A stretch of DNA of 64,000 bases from Sceloporus undulatus (lineage: Eukaryota; Chordata; Lepidosauria; Squamata; Phrynosomatidae), in the NCBI RefSeq assembly GCF_019175285.1, contig NC_056529.1, positions 1,482,385-1,546,384 on the forward strand, written 5' to 3'. A program made the position numbers and the translations under genes. Each line of letters begins with the position of its first letter. Positions within the stretch are counted from its first letter, which is position 1. Under the pieces are notes generated by a model. The model was not told the DNA's origin. It saw nothing but the letters and a program-made list of their open reading frames with translations, and made no database searches. Positions 10,928 to 22,000 of the stretch are shown here, piece by piece.

Positions 10928-13900
10928 ATGCCACTGCTGCTGCCCCTCCTGCTCCTCTTTCTCCAGCAGAGTAAGTGTCGACCGCCCCCACATTGCCAGG
11001 GGTTCTGCCCCCGCCATCTGCCAGGAGGGGGTTCCAGATGAGGCTGACATTGTGGTCCCTCAGTCCAGTTCCATTCATATCATTTGGGGGGTGGGCATAC
11101 CATTGCCTTCCATTTGTCATTCTCAGCAGTTTCCTCACATCATTTTCTGTCACTTGCTGCTGTTGTTTCCACAAAGGAAGCAGGAAAGGGCCAAAGAGAT
11201 GCATGCTGTTTTTTGATAGGTCTCACTTGTCTCATTGCGCAATCCTAGAGGATATGCCCAGCTGAATGCTTCTCAGGGCCTCCAAGGCAGAGTCCCTGGC
11301 CCCCCACTCCACCTGCCAGACCCCTCCTGGACCAACCGCCCTTTCGCTTCACTCTTCCAACCCAGTTTGGTTTCTCCAACGGTCTCCAATTTCCACCCAG
11401 AGAGCCCTTATGGCTACATCGGAAGGAACGTCCTGACCCTTAGCACACAACACACACACACCAATAATTCCCATAGCATCTTCAGAGGGACAACAAGCAA
11501 GACTCTCTTACTCAGCATTCTGGCGGAAAATGGAATTGCTGCTTCTCTCAGGCACATGCATAGCACATGGCGGGGGGATGGAGGTGCCCCAGAGGAGGGC
11601 TGCGAGATCCAATTTGGGGCCGGGGCAGCAGAGGTCTGGTCCTCTCCAAAGCCCAGTCTGACACTGCCTCTCTTTCTCTCTACCCACTGCCCAGCCTCAC
11701 CTTGTGAAGAGCTCACCTGCTTCGCTGACTACCTGCAGATGCTGATGTGCACCTGGGGATGGTCCCTCCGGCCCTCCAGTGACGCCTCCTACAACCTCAC
11801 AGCAAAGTGGTATGTGGAGGGGAGTCACTGGCGGGCCCTCGCTTTAGGCCTGCCGCGATTCCTGAAGGGGCTTCTTGGCAGAAGGACAGTGCTCCTATGA
11901 GAAAATAAGAGCTCCTCCAGTCCTTGCCTTGTTTCCGCTCACCCAATGGTTCCCTTGCCCTCCCTCCCTCACCTGGTGCACAGGTGCAGCTGGATAAAAC
12001 AGGGCTTTTGGCAGGAACCCTTGGGGGCCAATGAGTTCTCTGCCAGCTGGCCAGATCACTGCTGGGGTGGGGTCAGACCCCAGGCTGTTGACACACCAGA
12101 TCACCACCTCCATCTCTTACCTCCTTCCCCTGCCCACTCTCCTCTACATCTTTGCCCCCATGTGGGGAAAACAGATCTTCACGCACACAGCCAAGGGGCT
12201 GCTGGTTAGCCTCACCTGGCCTCACCCCCCCCCATCCACCCAACAGATGAAAGAGGTGGATGCAAGTGGTCTCCCCCGAACAAGGTACGTATTTGTGCTG
12301 GTCTCCCTGGGAATCCCCTAGTTATCCCATTGCCCCCTCCCTGGCTGGTGCCCCACCTCAACATGGCTCTGCCTATGGCCTGACCAAGAGCCCCCTTTGT
12401 CTTCTGAAGGAACTGTGGGGCAGGGGGCACCTGCCACCTCCTCCCCTCCACCGGCAACACCACTGCAGCACAATTTACCTGTTTAGCGGAACAGAAGCTG
12501 TGCTTCGGAGAAAACACCTTTGATGTGACAGCCACAACTTCGGCTGGGAATGGGCCCCCTGGAGTCCCCAAAGGATGCTTGAAAACATTTCTGTTTAAGG
12601 AGAACAGTGAGTATTGGGGGGGGGGGGGAGACTGGGACTGAAGCATCAAAGCAGGTGAGCCCCCAATTCCATTGAGAGCACCCCTCTGTGCTTGAAGGAA
12701 GGAGGGAAGGGGAGAGCTGTGGCCCTAGTGCATGCAGCGAGAGTATCTCAGGGCTGGAGAGGCATCTGCAGAGGAGCAAAGGCAGGTCTGGGGGGCAACT
12801 TGACAGACAATGAGGCCTCCTCCCCACCTGCTCCTTTGGCCACACAGGATCGTGACTGGCGCCTGCGGGGGGGGGAGCTTCCCCATGGGAAGGAGCCCTG
12901 GCATGACCACTACTCCTTCTCTCCCCCCTCCCCAGTTAAACCACAGCCGCCCTTCAACCTGACGGCCCATGCCTCCCCCTCAGGCTACAACATTTCCTGG
13001 AAAAACCCCTACCAGCACTGGCGATTCCACCCCCTGAATGGCCAGCTGCACTATGAGCTGCGCTACCGGCGGAGGGGCCACGCCTGGCAGGTATAGAGGC
13101 AGCCCAGGGGCCCCAGAGAAGGAAGGGAGAGGAAGGGGGTTCCTGGGCCACAGAGGAGTCAAAGAGCAGGAGGTGGATGGCCTTTGGGATGGAAGGGGCA
13201 TCGTTTGCTATGCAACCCCCCCCCCAGCGCACATTCCATTCAAAGGGAGGAGACAAAAGTCTTGGGCCTGTCTGCCTCCCCCATTGTGCTGCTCCTTGTC
13301 TTTCATGGAGTTTACTCCAATGGGGTAAATTGAGATCCATTTGGCTAGACTAGGGACTTCAGCCCCTCAAACGGTTTGGCCTCGGCTCCTGACCAAGAGG
13401 GTCCTCTGCCAGCCAGAAGGGCCCAGAAGGGGTGCTGTGGCTGATTGTCCCATATGCCAGCAGAGAGATGTGACCCAGAGGCATCCCCAAAGAGGTCCCA
13501 CTCAGGACCTCTGGGGCAGGGGAAGTGCTATCTTTCCCAAAATTCCTTCCCTTCCCTTCCTGCAGGACAAGAACAGGAAGCATCTCTTGCAGGACACAGG
13601 GACCTTTTGGCTCCTGCCCAGGGAATTTGAGGGGCCCTCCACAGAGTATGAGGTCCAGGTGCGAGCCCGGCCGAGGTCCCCCTACAAGGGTGCCTGGAGC
13701 ATGTGGAGCTCTCCGGCCTCCCTCACGACTCTGCCCAAAAGTAAGTCCTGCTCCCTGACCAGCCCTTGGCCTCTCCTGGGGGCCTCCAGGGACCGGCCCT
13801 GTAGCTGACCCCCTATGTGGCCCCCCATTCCCTGGCCCCCAGGAGCCTTTGCAATCACTCCCCAGAGGCAGGAAGGAGGGCAGCTGGGGAGGCCTTGGGG

Positions 13901-14809
13901 TCTCAAGGAGAGACACTCTTCTGATGGAGTAGGAGCCCCAGAGAAGCCCACCCTCCTGCATTTGTCTAGTGGCAAGGGCTTCTGGACCACCCAGTGATGG
14001 CAGCCCCACTGCCCTCTCCTGCCCTGGCAAGAGACTGACAACTCCCTTGCTTCCCTTCCTCAGCTTCCAACCACCAAGGGGATGAAGGAGGGGTCTCCTG
14101 GTGGCTGGTGGTCCTTGGCCTCTTCCCTGCCCTGCTGGCCTTTCTGGGCCAGAGGTGAGTGTCTGTGTTGGGGTGGGGGGCACTTGGCCAATGGAGCTCC
14201 CTCTCCCTGAATCAGGCTGGGGATGGGATGGAGTTCCTTATCTGATCCCCTCCCCCCCAATCCGCTCCCTCTTTCTCTGGCAGGTTGTGGAAGAAGCTGG
14301 ACCTGTTTGTCCCCAGCCCAGTCCCTTTTTTCCAGCCCCTCTATGTGGGCCACAAAGGAGATTTCAAGGTATTATTTACTTAGGCCACCAGGCACTGCTT
14401 CCCTCTCAAGGAAGAGACTCCCCTCCCATTGGCCCAAACGGAGCTCATTGTCCCCCTAAACTGTCCTTGGCCCGCTAGTCCTGGGGAGGGGGGCTCTGGT
14501 CAAAGGGAGACCCGGGCAAGCATTCGCCTCTGCAATAAACTAGCTTCTTCAAACTCACTTAAGGCCGGGCCCCAAATGACACCTGGAACCCTGCTGGCAA
14601 AAGGAAGAGTGGCAAGCCAGGGATATCAGATGTGTTGTTTCCCTTATTGCAACACCTTGGCTGATTAGTATTGTTTGTACTGTATTTTATTATATAATGT
14701 TGCTATATAATGTTGTTTTTAATCTGTTGTTTTTAACCTGTTGTGTATTTTGTAAACTGTACTGATGACATTGATGTGATCCTGCCTCGATCCGCAGGGA
14801 GAGGTGGGA

Positions 14810-14861
<52 letters not shown>

Positions 14862-16018
14862 TCTGGCTGGCTGCTTGATGCCAAGCTTTGACAGCACTTT
14901 CAGCCAGACAGGACAACTGGCCTCCACTTGCAAGATCCAAGAAGCCTACCCTCCCACATCAGTCTGGCAGAAGGGCTCTGGACCACCCAGTGATGGCAGC
15001 TCCACTGCCCCCTCCTCACTATCTAGATTCCCTCCCCCCCCCAGGTCTGGGAAAGTGACTCCTTCCATCCTTGACAGTGCGCACATGCGTGCTCCTATAT
15101 GTGCCTCCACCTACTCTGGCCACTGACTCTCTTCCTTCTCCTCTGCAGAACTGGGTGGGCACCCCTGGAGTCGGAGCCATGCTGGAGGTCTTCGAGAGGG
15201 ACTCCAGAGTTGGCCTGGAAGCGTTTGGGATGGGCAGCCTCCAGCTCCTCCCGCCAAGCCCTGGTAATGCTGAAAACAGAGAGGCCAGAGCCACTGGTCA
15301 GATGACCCTCCTTGCAACTCCCACAGCCCCCCTGCTTGCTGCCAAGAGTGTTGCACAAGAGCAGACTTATGGCCACCTCTCCATCGACACCGTCACAGTG
15401 GCCGGAGGGGTTGTCCCCTGCTGCCCGCCGTGTGACCACTGCGCCGGTGCCTGTTGTGCCACTGAGCAGCCCCAACAGCAGGAGGAGGTAGAGGAGCAGG
15501 AAGAAGGAGAAGAGGCGGGTGCAAGGGACACCTACCGCAGGATCCACTTTGAAAGTAGCAGTCGGGATGGACAAGTTTCTGGGACTGTGCTTCGGGTAGA
15601 GGGTCCGCCCCAGGAGAACACAATTCCCCCTTTCTCCTCCTGTCTGAGCCCCTCTCTCCCAGCTGCCTCTGCTGCCCTCCCTCCTTTCCAACAAGTGGGG
15701 AGCTCCCTGGGTGAGGGGTCTGGGAAGGATCCCTTTTGTCTCTTTGGTCTGCCCTTGCCATGTCCTCCTTCTCCTGAGCACCAGCCCCTCAGCCTGGGGA
15801 GCCTCTGTCCTCCAGATGAGGAGACCCTTTTCTACAGCACCCTGCTGTCCCTCCACTTGGAGGCTGATGATGACGGAGACCCAGAGAATGGCCTGGACCT
15901 TGACACTATTGACAGCGGCTTTGTGGACTGTGACTGTGGGAGCCCCCTGGACTCAGAGGAGGGGGCAGCTGCGGTGGACCCCCTGCCCAGTTATGTCAAG
16001 CAATGGCTCAAGACCTGA
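10928..16018 (+). CDS. IL21R: IL21R, interleukin-21 receptor
   Basis: IL21R is the IL-21-binding chain, which works with the common gamma chain, JAK1/JAK3 and STAT1/STAT3 on the surface of lymphocytes. Coding exons: 10928-10970, 11695-11809, 12410-12606, 12936-13090, 13566-13740, 14064-14154, 14284-14368 and 15149-16018 (576 residues; human 538). Intron phases are 1,2,1,0,1,2,0. Visible parts are the signal peptide (MPLLLPLLLLFLQQ), D1 (CFADYLQMLMCTW and a Cys-rich second half), D2 (PPFNLTAH, YNISWKN) with WSMWS, a membrane segment (WWLVVLGLFPALLAFLG) and a Box1-like exon (VPSPVPFFQPLYVGHKGDFK). The tail has YGHLSIDTVTV (YGLVSIDTVTV in human) and, near the C-terminus, SYVKQWLKT, a YxxQ site equal to SYLRQW in mammals, the main STAT1/3 dock. 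The exon 3 acceptor (12408-12409, ag) is chosen because it keeps the phase; a nearby alternative exon at 12246-12283 would give a stop. Confidence 0.93.
13943..14020 (+). repeat. Duplicated segment, copy 1 (IL21R intron 5)
   Basis: This matches 14941-15016 in intron 7 along most of its length, sharing the exact block ggaccacccagtgatggcag. The two are direct repeats about 1 kb apart on either side of exons 6 and 7. Confidence 0.75.
14668..14861 (+). mobile_element. L2 LINE 3' end with (AAT)n tail
   Basis: Thymine-rich 3' untranslated sequence (gttgtttttaatctgttg, then tgtgtattttgtaaactgta), a gatccgcagggagaggtgg-like terminal block and about 17 AAT units at 14810-14861. It lies in IL21R intron 7. 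Only the last 190 bases are present. Confidence 0.75.
14941..15016 (+). repeat. Duplicated segment, copy 2 (IL21R intron 7)
   Basis: Partner of 13943-14020, beginning gaagcctaccctccc and ending in the same ccactgccc-rich block. The copies have diverged by roughly a fifth by eye, so the duplication is old. Confidence 0.75.
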
Positions 16019-16496
16019 GTGAGTCCTGATCTGGGGGGGAGGATGCTGTAAGCACTGGGGGGCTCTGCCTCTGGCCCCACCCCTGCTGGGCTGCTGCCAG
16101 ATGTCAAGGAGGTGGGAAGAGCCCCGGCTGCTTCCACAGCCCCTGAACCAGCAGAAGAGCCAAGCCTGGGAACTCTTGCTGCCCCACCCAACCTCTTCTT
16201 CCTTCTCAGAGAGAGGGGACCGTTGACCCTGTCCAGGGATGGCAACTAGAGCACTGTCCCTCAGGAGGAAGCAACCCTCTCAGCTGCCTCATGGTAGCTG
16301 GAGTGGGGAGTTTCCTGAGGCTAGACAATGGAGGAGGAACAATCCAGAAGTAGGACTCTGCGTAGCTACCTCCGCTGCCTTGGCCAATGGCACATGGTTC
16401 CCAATCCCCCCTCTTTTCCTGGTGCTTCTGTATCCTCTTGGCCCTTTCCCTTCGGCATCCCTGCCTCAGCAATGGCCTTGTTTTGGATGCTCAATC

Positions 16497-16502
16497 AATA
16501 AA
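16497..16502 (+). terminator. IL21R polyadenylation signal (AATAAA)
   Basis: A canonical AATAAA 479 bases after the IL21R stop codon, the first in the 3' region. Confidence 0.65.
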
Positions 16503-19015
16503 GATAACGCAGCTTCTGCCAAGAGCTTCTCCACGTGTCAATTTCTGAAAACAGGACATTTGCCCTGCTGCGAATGGAGCCATAAAGAGGAAAGGGCAGC
16601 TCTTGGAGGGACAGAGGCTCACGGGGGGGGGGGCAAGAGGGACAGGGGCACACACCCAGCACTGCCTCATGGGGGAGATCTTCTGCTGGGGGGGGGGCAC
16701 AACAGACCTTTCCCTTACCCCTGATCCCTAGCACAACCATTGCAGGCAACCTAGGGCATGGCCTTCTCCCTCCTGCCCAGTTTGTCTCCCTCCAACTAGA
16801 GAAACCATCTGGGCAGTGGATCAAGTATAAAGCAACTAGGAAGTGACCAAATTAGTCTCAGGCGTTTGTTCTTCCAGGCCCTGGGGCCTCATGGGAGAAG
16901 CCACAGGCCCTTAACTCCTCAGCTCATCTGCAGGGCCCCTCAGATCAGTTTGACAATCTTAAGATGAGTTTCCGTAACCCAACTGGAGCTATCACTAAAA
17001 TCGGGCTGAGTAACAGACACGAGCTCAACTTGATCAGAAGAGACTGCCTTCTGCCTTTCCAGCCAACAAAGGTCTAAGTGGGCGCAGGGCTGAAGTGGAG
17101 GAGCAGCTGCGCAAGAACCGCTCGGTAAGAAAACACCAGTAAGGATGTGGGGGGGGGGGTCAAAGGCAAAGTATTCCACATAATGTTCAGACAGGGATCC
17201 AGTTCAGGTCAAGTGTCTATCAAACTTCCAAAACCTGCATGGGGTGGGGCCTGTTTGGCCAAGGGTTCTGTATTTGTGGCAAGGGAACAGATCAAATCTG
17301 GAGCATAAAAGCATCAGTGGGAACTGCTGGATAACAATCAAACCAAAATATCTGCACAAGACACTCTTCTTAGGAGAAGCAGGAAGGAATCATGCAGCTG
17401 CCATGCAGCAATGCCGGACATCCCCTGCCCCCCCCCCAAGACACTTACTTGCATGGAGAATAGGAGTCGGTGGTCTGGTTGTCAGGTCCTCCTCCCGGCC
17501 ATGGCTCCCTCTCGTGCCAGCTGAGTCCAGCGCACCTTTCCAAGGACAGCCCAGTGTGGTCAGACCTACAAGACGCCACAGATGAGCCCCAGGCAGAAAT
17601 TGAAAAGCAGTTTGGTCCTTCCTTGTCCCAAGTGACTTCTGGGGGAGATGGGATTCTAAAGAAGAGTTTGTATATTCCCCTATTCCTAAGAAGAGGCAAC
17701 GTTTGCCTGTGGTCTGTGTGTCCAGAACAGCATGTCTGGTCTTCCTTCTCCCCCGGGTGGGTCCTTGCTTCAGGGAGTTGAGCAGCTGGTGCCCAGCTAT
17801 AAGGGGTGTTAAGATCAAGGACACCCACCCCATCGAGGCAACACTAACAGAAGAGCCACCACATTGTCTGCCTTCTCCCAGCTGGCTCTTTCCTTCCTTC
17901 TGGTTAATGTTATGCAAGACTGCATTACAGGGGGATTGCTTCAAAGAAGCCACAGCTGCTGCCCCGAGTCTGCAAGGCCTGCTGAGTGGGGAGGATGGGG
18001 ACGGGGCTTTGGTGGTCTCTCACTCACGCAGTTGCTGTACGTCAAAGTTGACTTGACAGCAAATAACAACTCTCATGCCAACCCCTTCACCCCATTAATT
18101 CTTTGGCAAGTACAGTTTTGTGCCAACAGGAATCCGTTCACTCTGTCCACCCAGACCACTGCCTGGCAGCACAAGGCTGCGCCTCTTTACCCAGGAGCCA
18201 GTCTAGCAGTGGCTGGCTGACCTGTTCCTGAGGGCAGGAGACAGAAGCCTGAGAAGCCTCAACCATCTCCACACAAAAGGGGACAGGTGTCCCCTCCACA
18301 ACACACACACACACACACTGCAGCATACTGGGGCTTCTTTTACTCCTCAGGGATCAGCTTAGTCCCACAAACCAATGACAGAAGCAGCAGTTTTAGTTTG
18401 TTTCATGAGTCTGGGGAAATCTCTCCCCCATCACTTTCACTGCAAACCACCAGAGATCCCGCTCCACAGCTGGAAGGTTTGCACTCTGTCTCCACAGAAC
18501 ACACATTGCCTCAAAAGCAGCATTTCTTGCTTCAGAGCATGCTGACTCCTGAGGAGATGGGTCTTTTGCCTCATGGCAAGGGATCCTTTCTCACTCACCT
18601 GCCACAAGTAAGGACTAGTTGGCCAGGGCCAGCATTAGTGACAATGCCTGCCGTCTTCCTCATCCGGCATCGCTCTCATCGCTTTGAGTGCAAGGGTGCA
18701 CTGCCCACTTGCACTCAAAGCTCAGATTGTCATCCACACTGTTTGTGGCAGTGAATGGTCACCCACAAAAGCACACATGAGAAGAAAACTGTCAGTTGCA
18801 AAGGTGCTCAAGGCCTCTTGGTTGAGTCACCAGATTCTCCTCCAACCTAACTGCTTTGAAAGATGCCACGTGGACCCTCACAGCTTCTTTTCCCACCAGG
18901 TTAGCCCAGATACAAATCCCCCCTCCAGCTCAACAGGCAGAGCAGAGGTAGCCGGTGCAGCCAACACATCAATGGCCACATCATGAGCCTCCCTTCTGTT
19001 CTAGGTGTGCTGACA
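16503..19015. other. IL21R-IL9R intergenic DNA
   Basis: No exon or known mobile element recognised. It holds a (CA)n tract at 18299-18319 and a 14-bp perfect inverted repeat at 18681-18721. Any noncoding first exon of IL9R should lie here. Confidence 0.4.
18681..18721. repeat. Perfect inverted repeat, 14-bp arms
   Basis: Arms gctttgagtgcaag (18681-18694) and cttgcactcaaagc (18708-18721) flank a 13-base loop. No terminator or RNA gene context is apparent. Confidence 0.75.
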
Positions 19016-22000
19016 ATGAAGAGTGATTGCTGTGGGGGTGCCCTCATACTACTGCATCTGCTCCTCCTCCCTCTCTCTGCAGCCCAGGAAAGGCGGTGGC
19101 AGCGGGAGTACCATGACTCAGGTATGGGAAGGAATCAGAGCAGTTTTACACCCCACAGAGTGGGTAGGGTGGGATTGACAACTCTTCCCCATGAGGAAGA
19201 TGGGCTGTAAAAACCCAATGAAAAACCCAACCAGTTTCGCTTCCATCTGAGGCAAAAGCTGCCCCTTCCCTTAACGCCCCCCACCCCCACCCCAGGGCAA
19301 GGCAGTTCTCATCCTCTAGAGTCTAAACCAAGATCAAGTGGCCAAATGGCCAGCCCTGTGGGGCCACTTCAACTCACAGAGGACCAGGAAGCCAAGCTAA
19401 AGGTGGTGCTTCTACCAGAGATCCCCCAACATGACTTCCCCACATCTTTGCCACTCCTCCTTCTAGTGGGGATCGCCAAGGATGTGAGTTGCCTCAACAA
19501 CTATGGGTCCGGAGGGCGCCGGGTGGCATGCACATGGCAGCGGCGCAACCAGAGCATGGGAGAGGGGAACTTCTACCTCAACTTCTCAAAGTGAGTACAG
19601 GCAGGGTGCCCCCCATGTACATCCACATGCCATGGGGAGGGAAGGGGGGCACAACAGGAGCAAAAAGCAGAGACAAAAGATGTAAAACGTGAGCTGTGGA
19701 AGGAGGCAGGCAGCCACACAGGACAGAAAGTGGTGTCCTCCATGACCTGTGGTATGTTCTGTGGCAAAATTCCCAAGTGGTACTGGACTCAGCAGTAGGG
19801 CCAGAGGGTCATGCGCTTGCAAGGGCAGCCCTACCCCTCAGCTGTGCCATGCCCCCACCCAAACAATCAGCCCACTTCCGAGTGTCAGCCACCGGTGTGC
19901 AACGGGAAGCCCCATGTCCTGGGGAAGAAGAGGGTAAGGCTGGACTTCAACCAGACAAAGAAGGAAACACTCTAAGAATTAGTTTGTTCCCCAGCCTAAA
20001 GCGGCACCAGTCTTGCTACACTGGCATTACGCCCAGCTGCATCAGCGTGCAACCTTTGGCAAGACCTTGCAGGGCTGTGCGCAGTTCCAAGTTGTGTCTC
20101 TGAACTTTGAGGCACCCTTGCACAACGGCCCAAGAGAGCACAGCTAAAACCGGCCCAACTCCAGCTACCTGATTTGGAGGGATGCTCCCTCTGGCAACAC
20201 CCACAAAGAGCCTATGAGCTTGAGCAACGTGACCAGCAATGGCCTCTGCCTGGTACTGCTAGGAGTCACCAGTTGGGGGAGATGGCACTGCTTTATAGTT
20301 AGTTAAGAGCTCTTAGACCTCAAATTTCATAAGCAGCAGTAAAACATGCAACATACAAAACTAGAACACAATACTGACTGACCATGAAACAGATGGAAGG
20401 CCGGATTTCACAAGGAGGGCTTGCAAAACCAGCAAGGTTTGCCACAAGGTATTTGCAAACAAGAAATTGTTGGCACCACACTAGAGAACATACGAGAAGG
20501 GCATTCAATCTAGCAGGGACCAACATGCCAACAAAACCTGCTCTACTCCACAAGACTGCAGGGCCGGCCTCAGGAGCGTGGTGTGGCACCAGGGGCCCTC
20601 AAGATCAGCCCAGCGCACACGTTCAGGGCTGGCAGCCAGTGGGACGTTCTCCCAGGTCCCCAGCTACTCAGGGCTTTCCAAAACAGTAGCAGAAGGCTCC
20701 ACTGGCCTTATGAGTGAAGCAGCAACCAGACAGTTGCCTATTCTATTCCATGGAGGGGCAAGGCGCCTTCTCCGCCACTGAAGTTAGCCAGGCTGCCAGA
20801 AACCCAAAGGGATCCTGGAGGAACCCACTGGCTGTGCATCTGAGCCTCTCTCCTCTCGCAGATGGGCAGGAACCCTTGGGCCACAAAGCCTCCTCATGCC
20901 ATGATTTAGCCTCTGTTAACTGGCCCTCCTTGCCAGATGGACCTGGAGTGTGTTGCAAGAGGGTTATATTCCACATGGCCTGTGGCACTCTCTACCTCAG
21001 GAAGGCATGTCACGTTCCAGGTTTCATGTTGTTCTGGTGCCAGGAGAGCCTCCTCTTTTTCTCTGTATCTGCTGCAGCCCCACTGGGACTCTCATCTGCC
21101 TGCTGTCTGCCTCTCCGGATGCCCAGGACCATTACAGCTGCTCTGTGGAGGAAAAAGGGGAGTTCACAGAGAACGATGACTACAGAGTCTCTCTGCACAC
21201 TGCCAACACCTCCCCGGGCAAGAACATGACCTACCCTGTCTTTACGTCGTATGAGCCCAGGCTGCACAGTGAGTCCTGCTGTCCTTCAGGGGTCAGTGGG
21301 GCTGGTGGCCGTGGGCCCCAAAGGGTGAGGGTGGAGGCCAGGACAGTTCAGAGACCAGAGTGGCAGAGTCAGTGGGGACCACAACCACATCTGCACAGCT
21401 GCTCCCCTGCTGGAGCACAGGTTCAAAGCAGAGGGTTGTGAGTGTGTGGGTCTGTCCCTGAGCAACACATCTGCCTGGTGCCCCAATGGCACAGCTGGTG
21501 GAAGAGAGGCAAGTGAGGGGGGATCCTGCCTACAAAGGGCTCCACCCTCTACCTGGGAGAGCCACATACCAGTTTTTCTGCTCCATAACACCAGTGGATC
21601 TACTGCACAGAAAAGCCAAACCAGGGGAGTACAGTAAAATCTGATGGATTCTGTCCCCCACTTCTCAAGCATACTGCCTCCCCTCTTAAGCCATACTGGT
21701 GGCTTGAGTACTGTTTTATCCTTCTTGATGGGAGGTGGATCAGCCACTTTCCTGGATGGATCTTTCTCTTGTGCCCATGCAGACACACTGATCTCTCCCT
21801 TTTCCTCCCAGTCCTGTGCGACCCACCCACTGGCCTTCAAAGCAATGCCAGCGCCAGCAAGTGGTGGATCCAGTGGAGAAAGCCTGAATCCTACGAAGAC
21901 ATTAACCTGGAGGACTGGCACTGGCAGCTGGCCTTCAAGGCTGCTGGAGAACCCTGGGAGGTAAGGGGGCAACTGGAAGGGGGAGAGGGGACCCCCCCAG

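Noticed and set aside
12246-12283. Possible extra IL21R exon (ag/atgaaagaggtgg...aacaag/gtacgt)
   Set aside because: Its acceptor joined to exon 2 (phase 2) makes a stop codon, and the neighbouring exon at 12410 fits both phase and the receptor fold.
14690-14940. Minus-strand frames coding runs of Ile, Leu or Tyr
   Set aside because: They are translations of the (AAT)n tail of an L2 element.
18681-18721. 14-bp inverted repeat considered as a small RNA gene
   Set aside because: The stem is short, with no flanking pairing or promoter boxes visible, and nothing links it to a known microRNA. Kept only as an inverted repeat.
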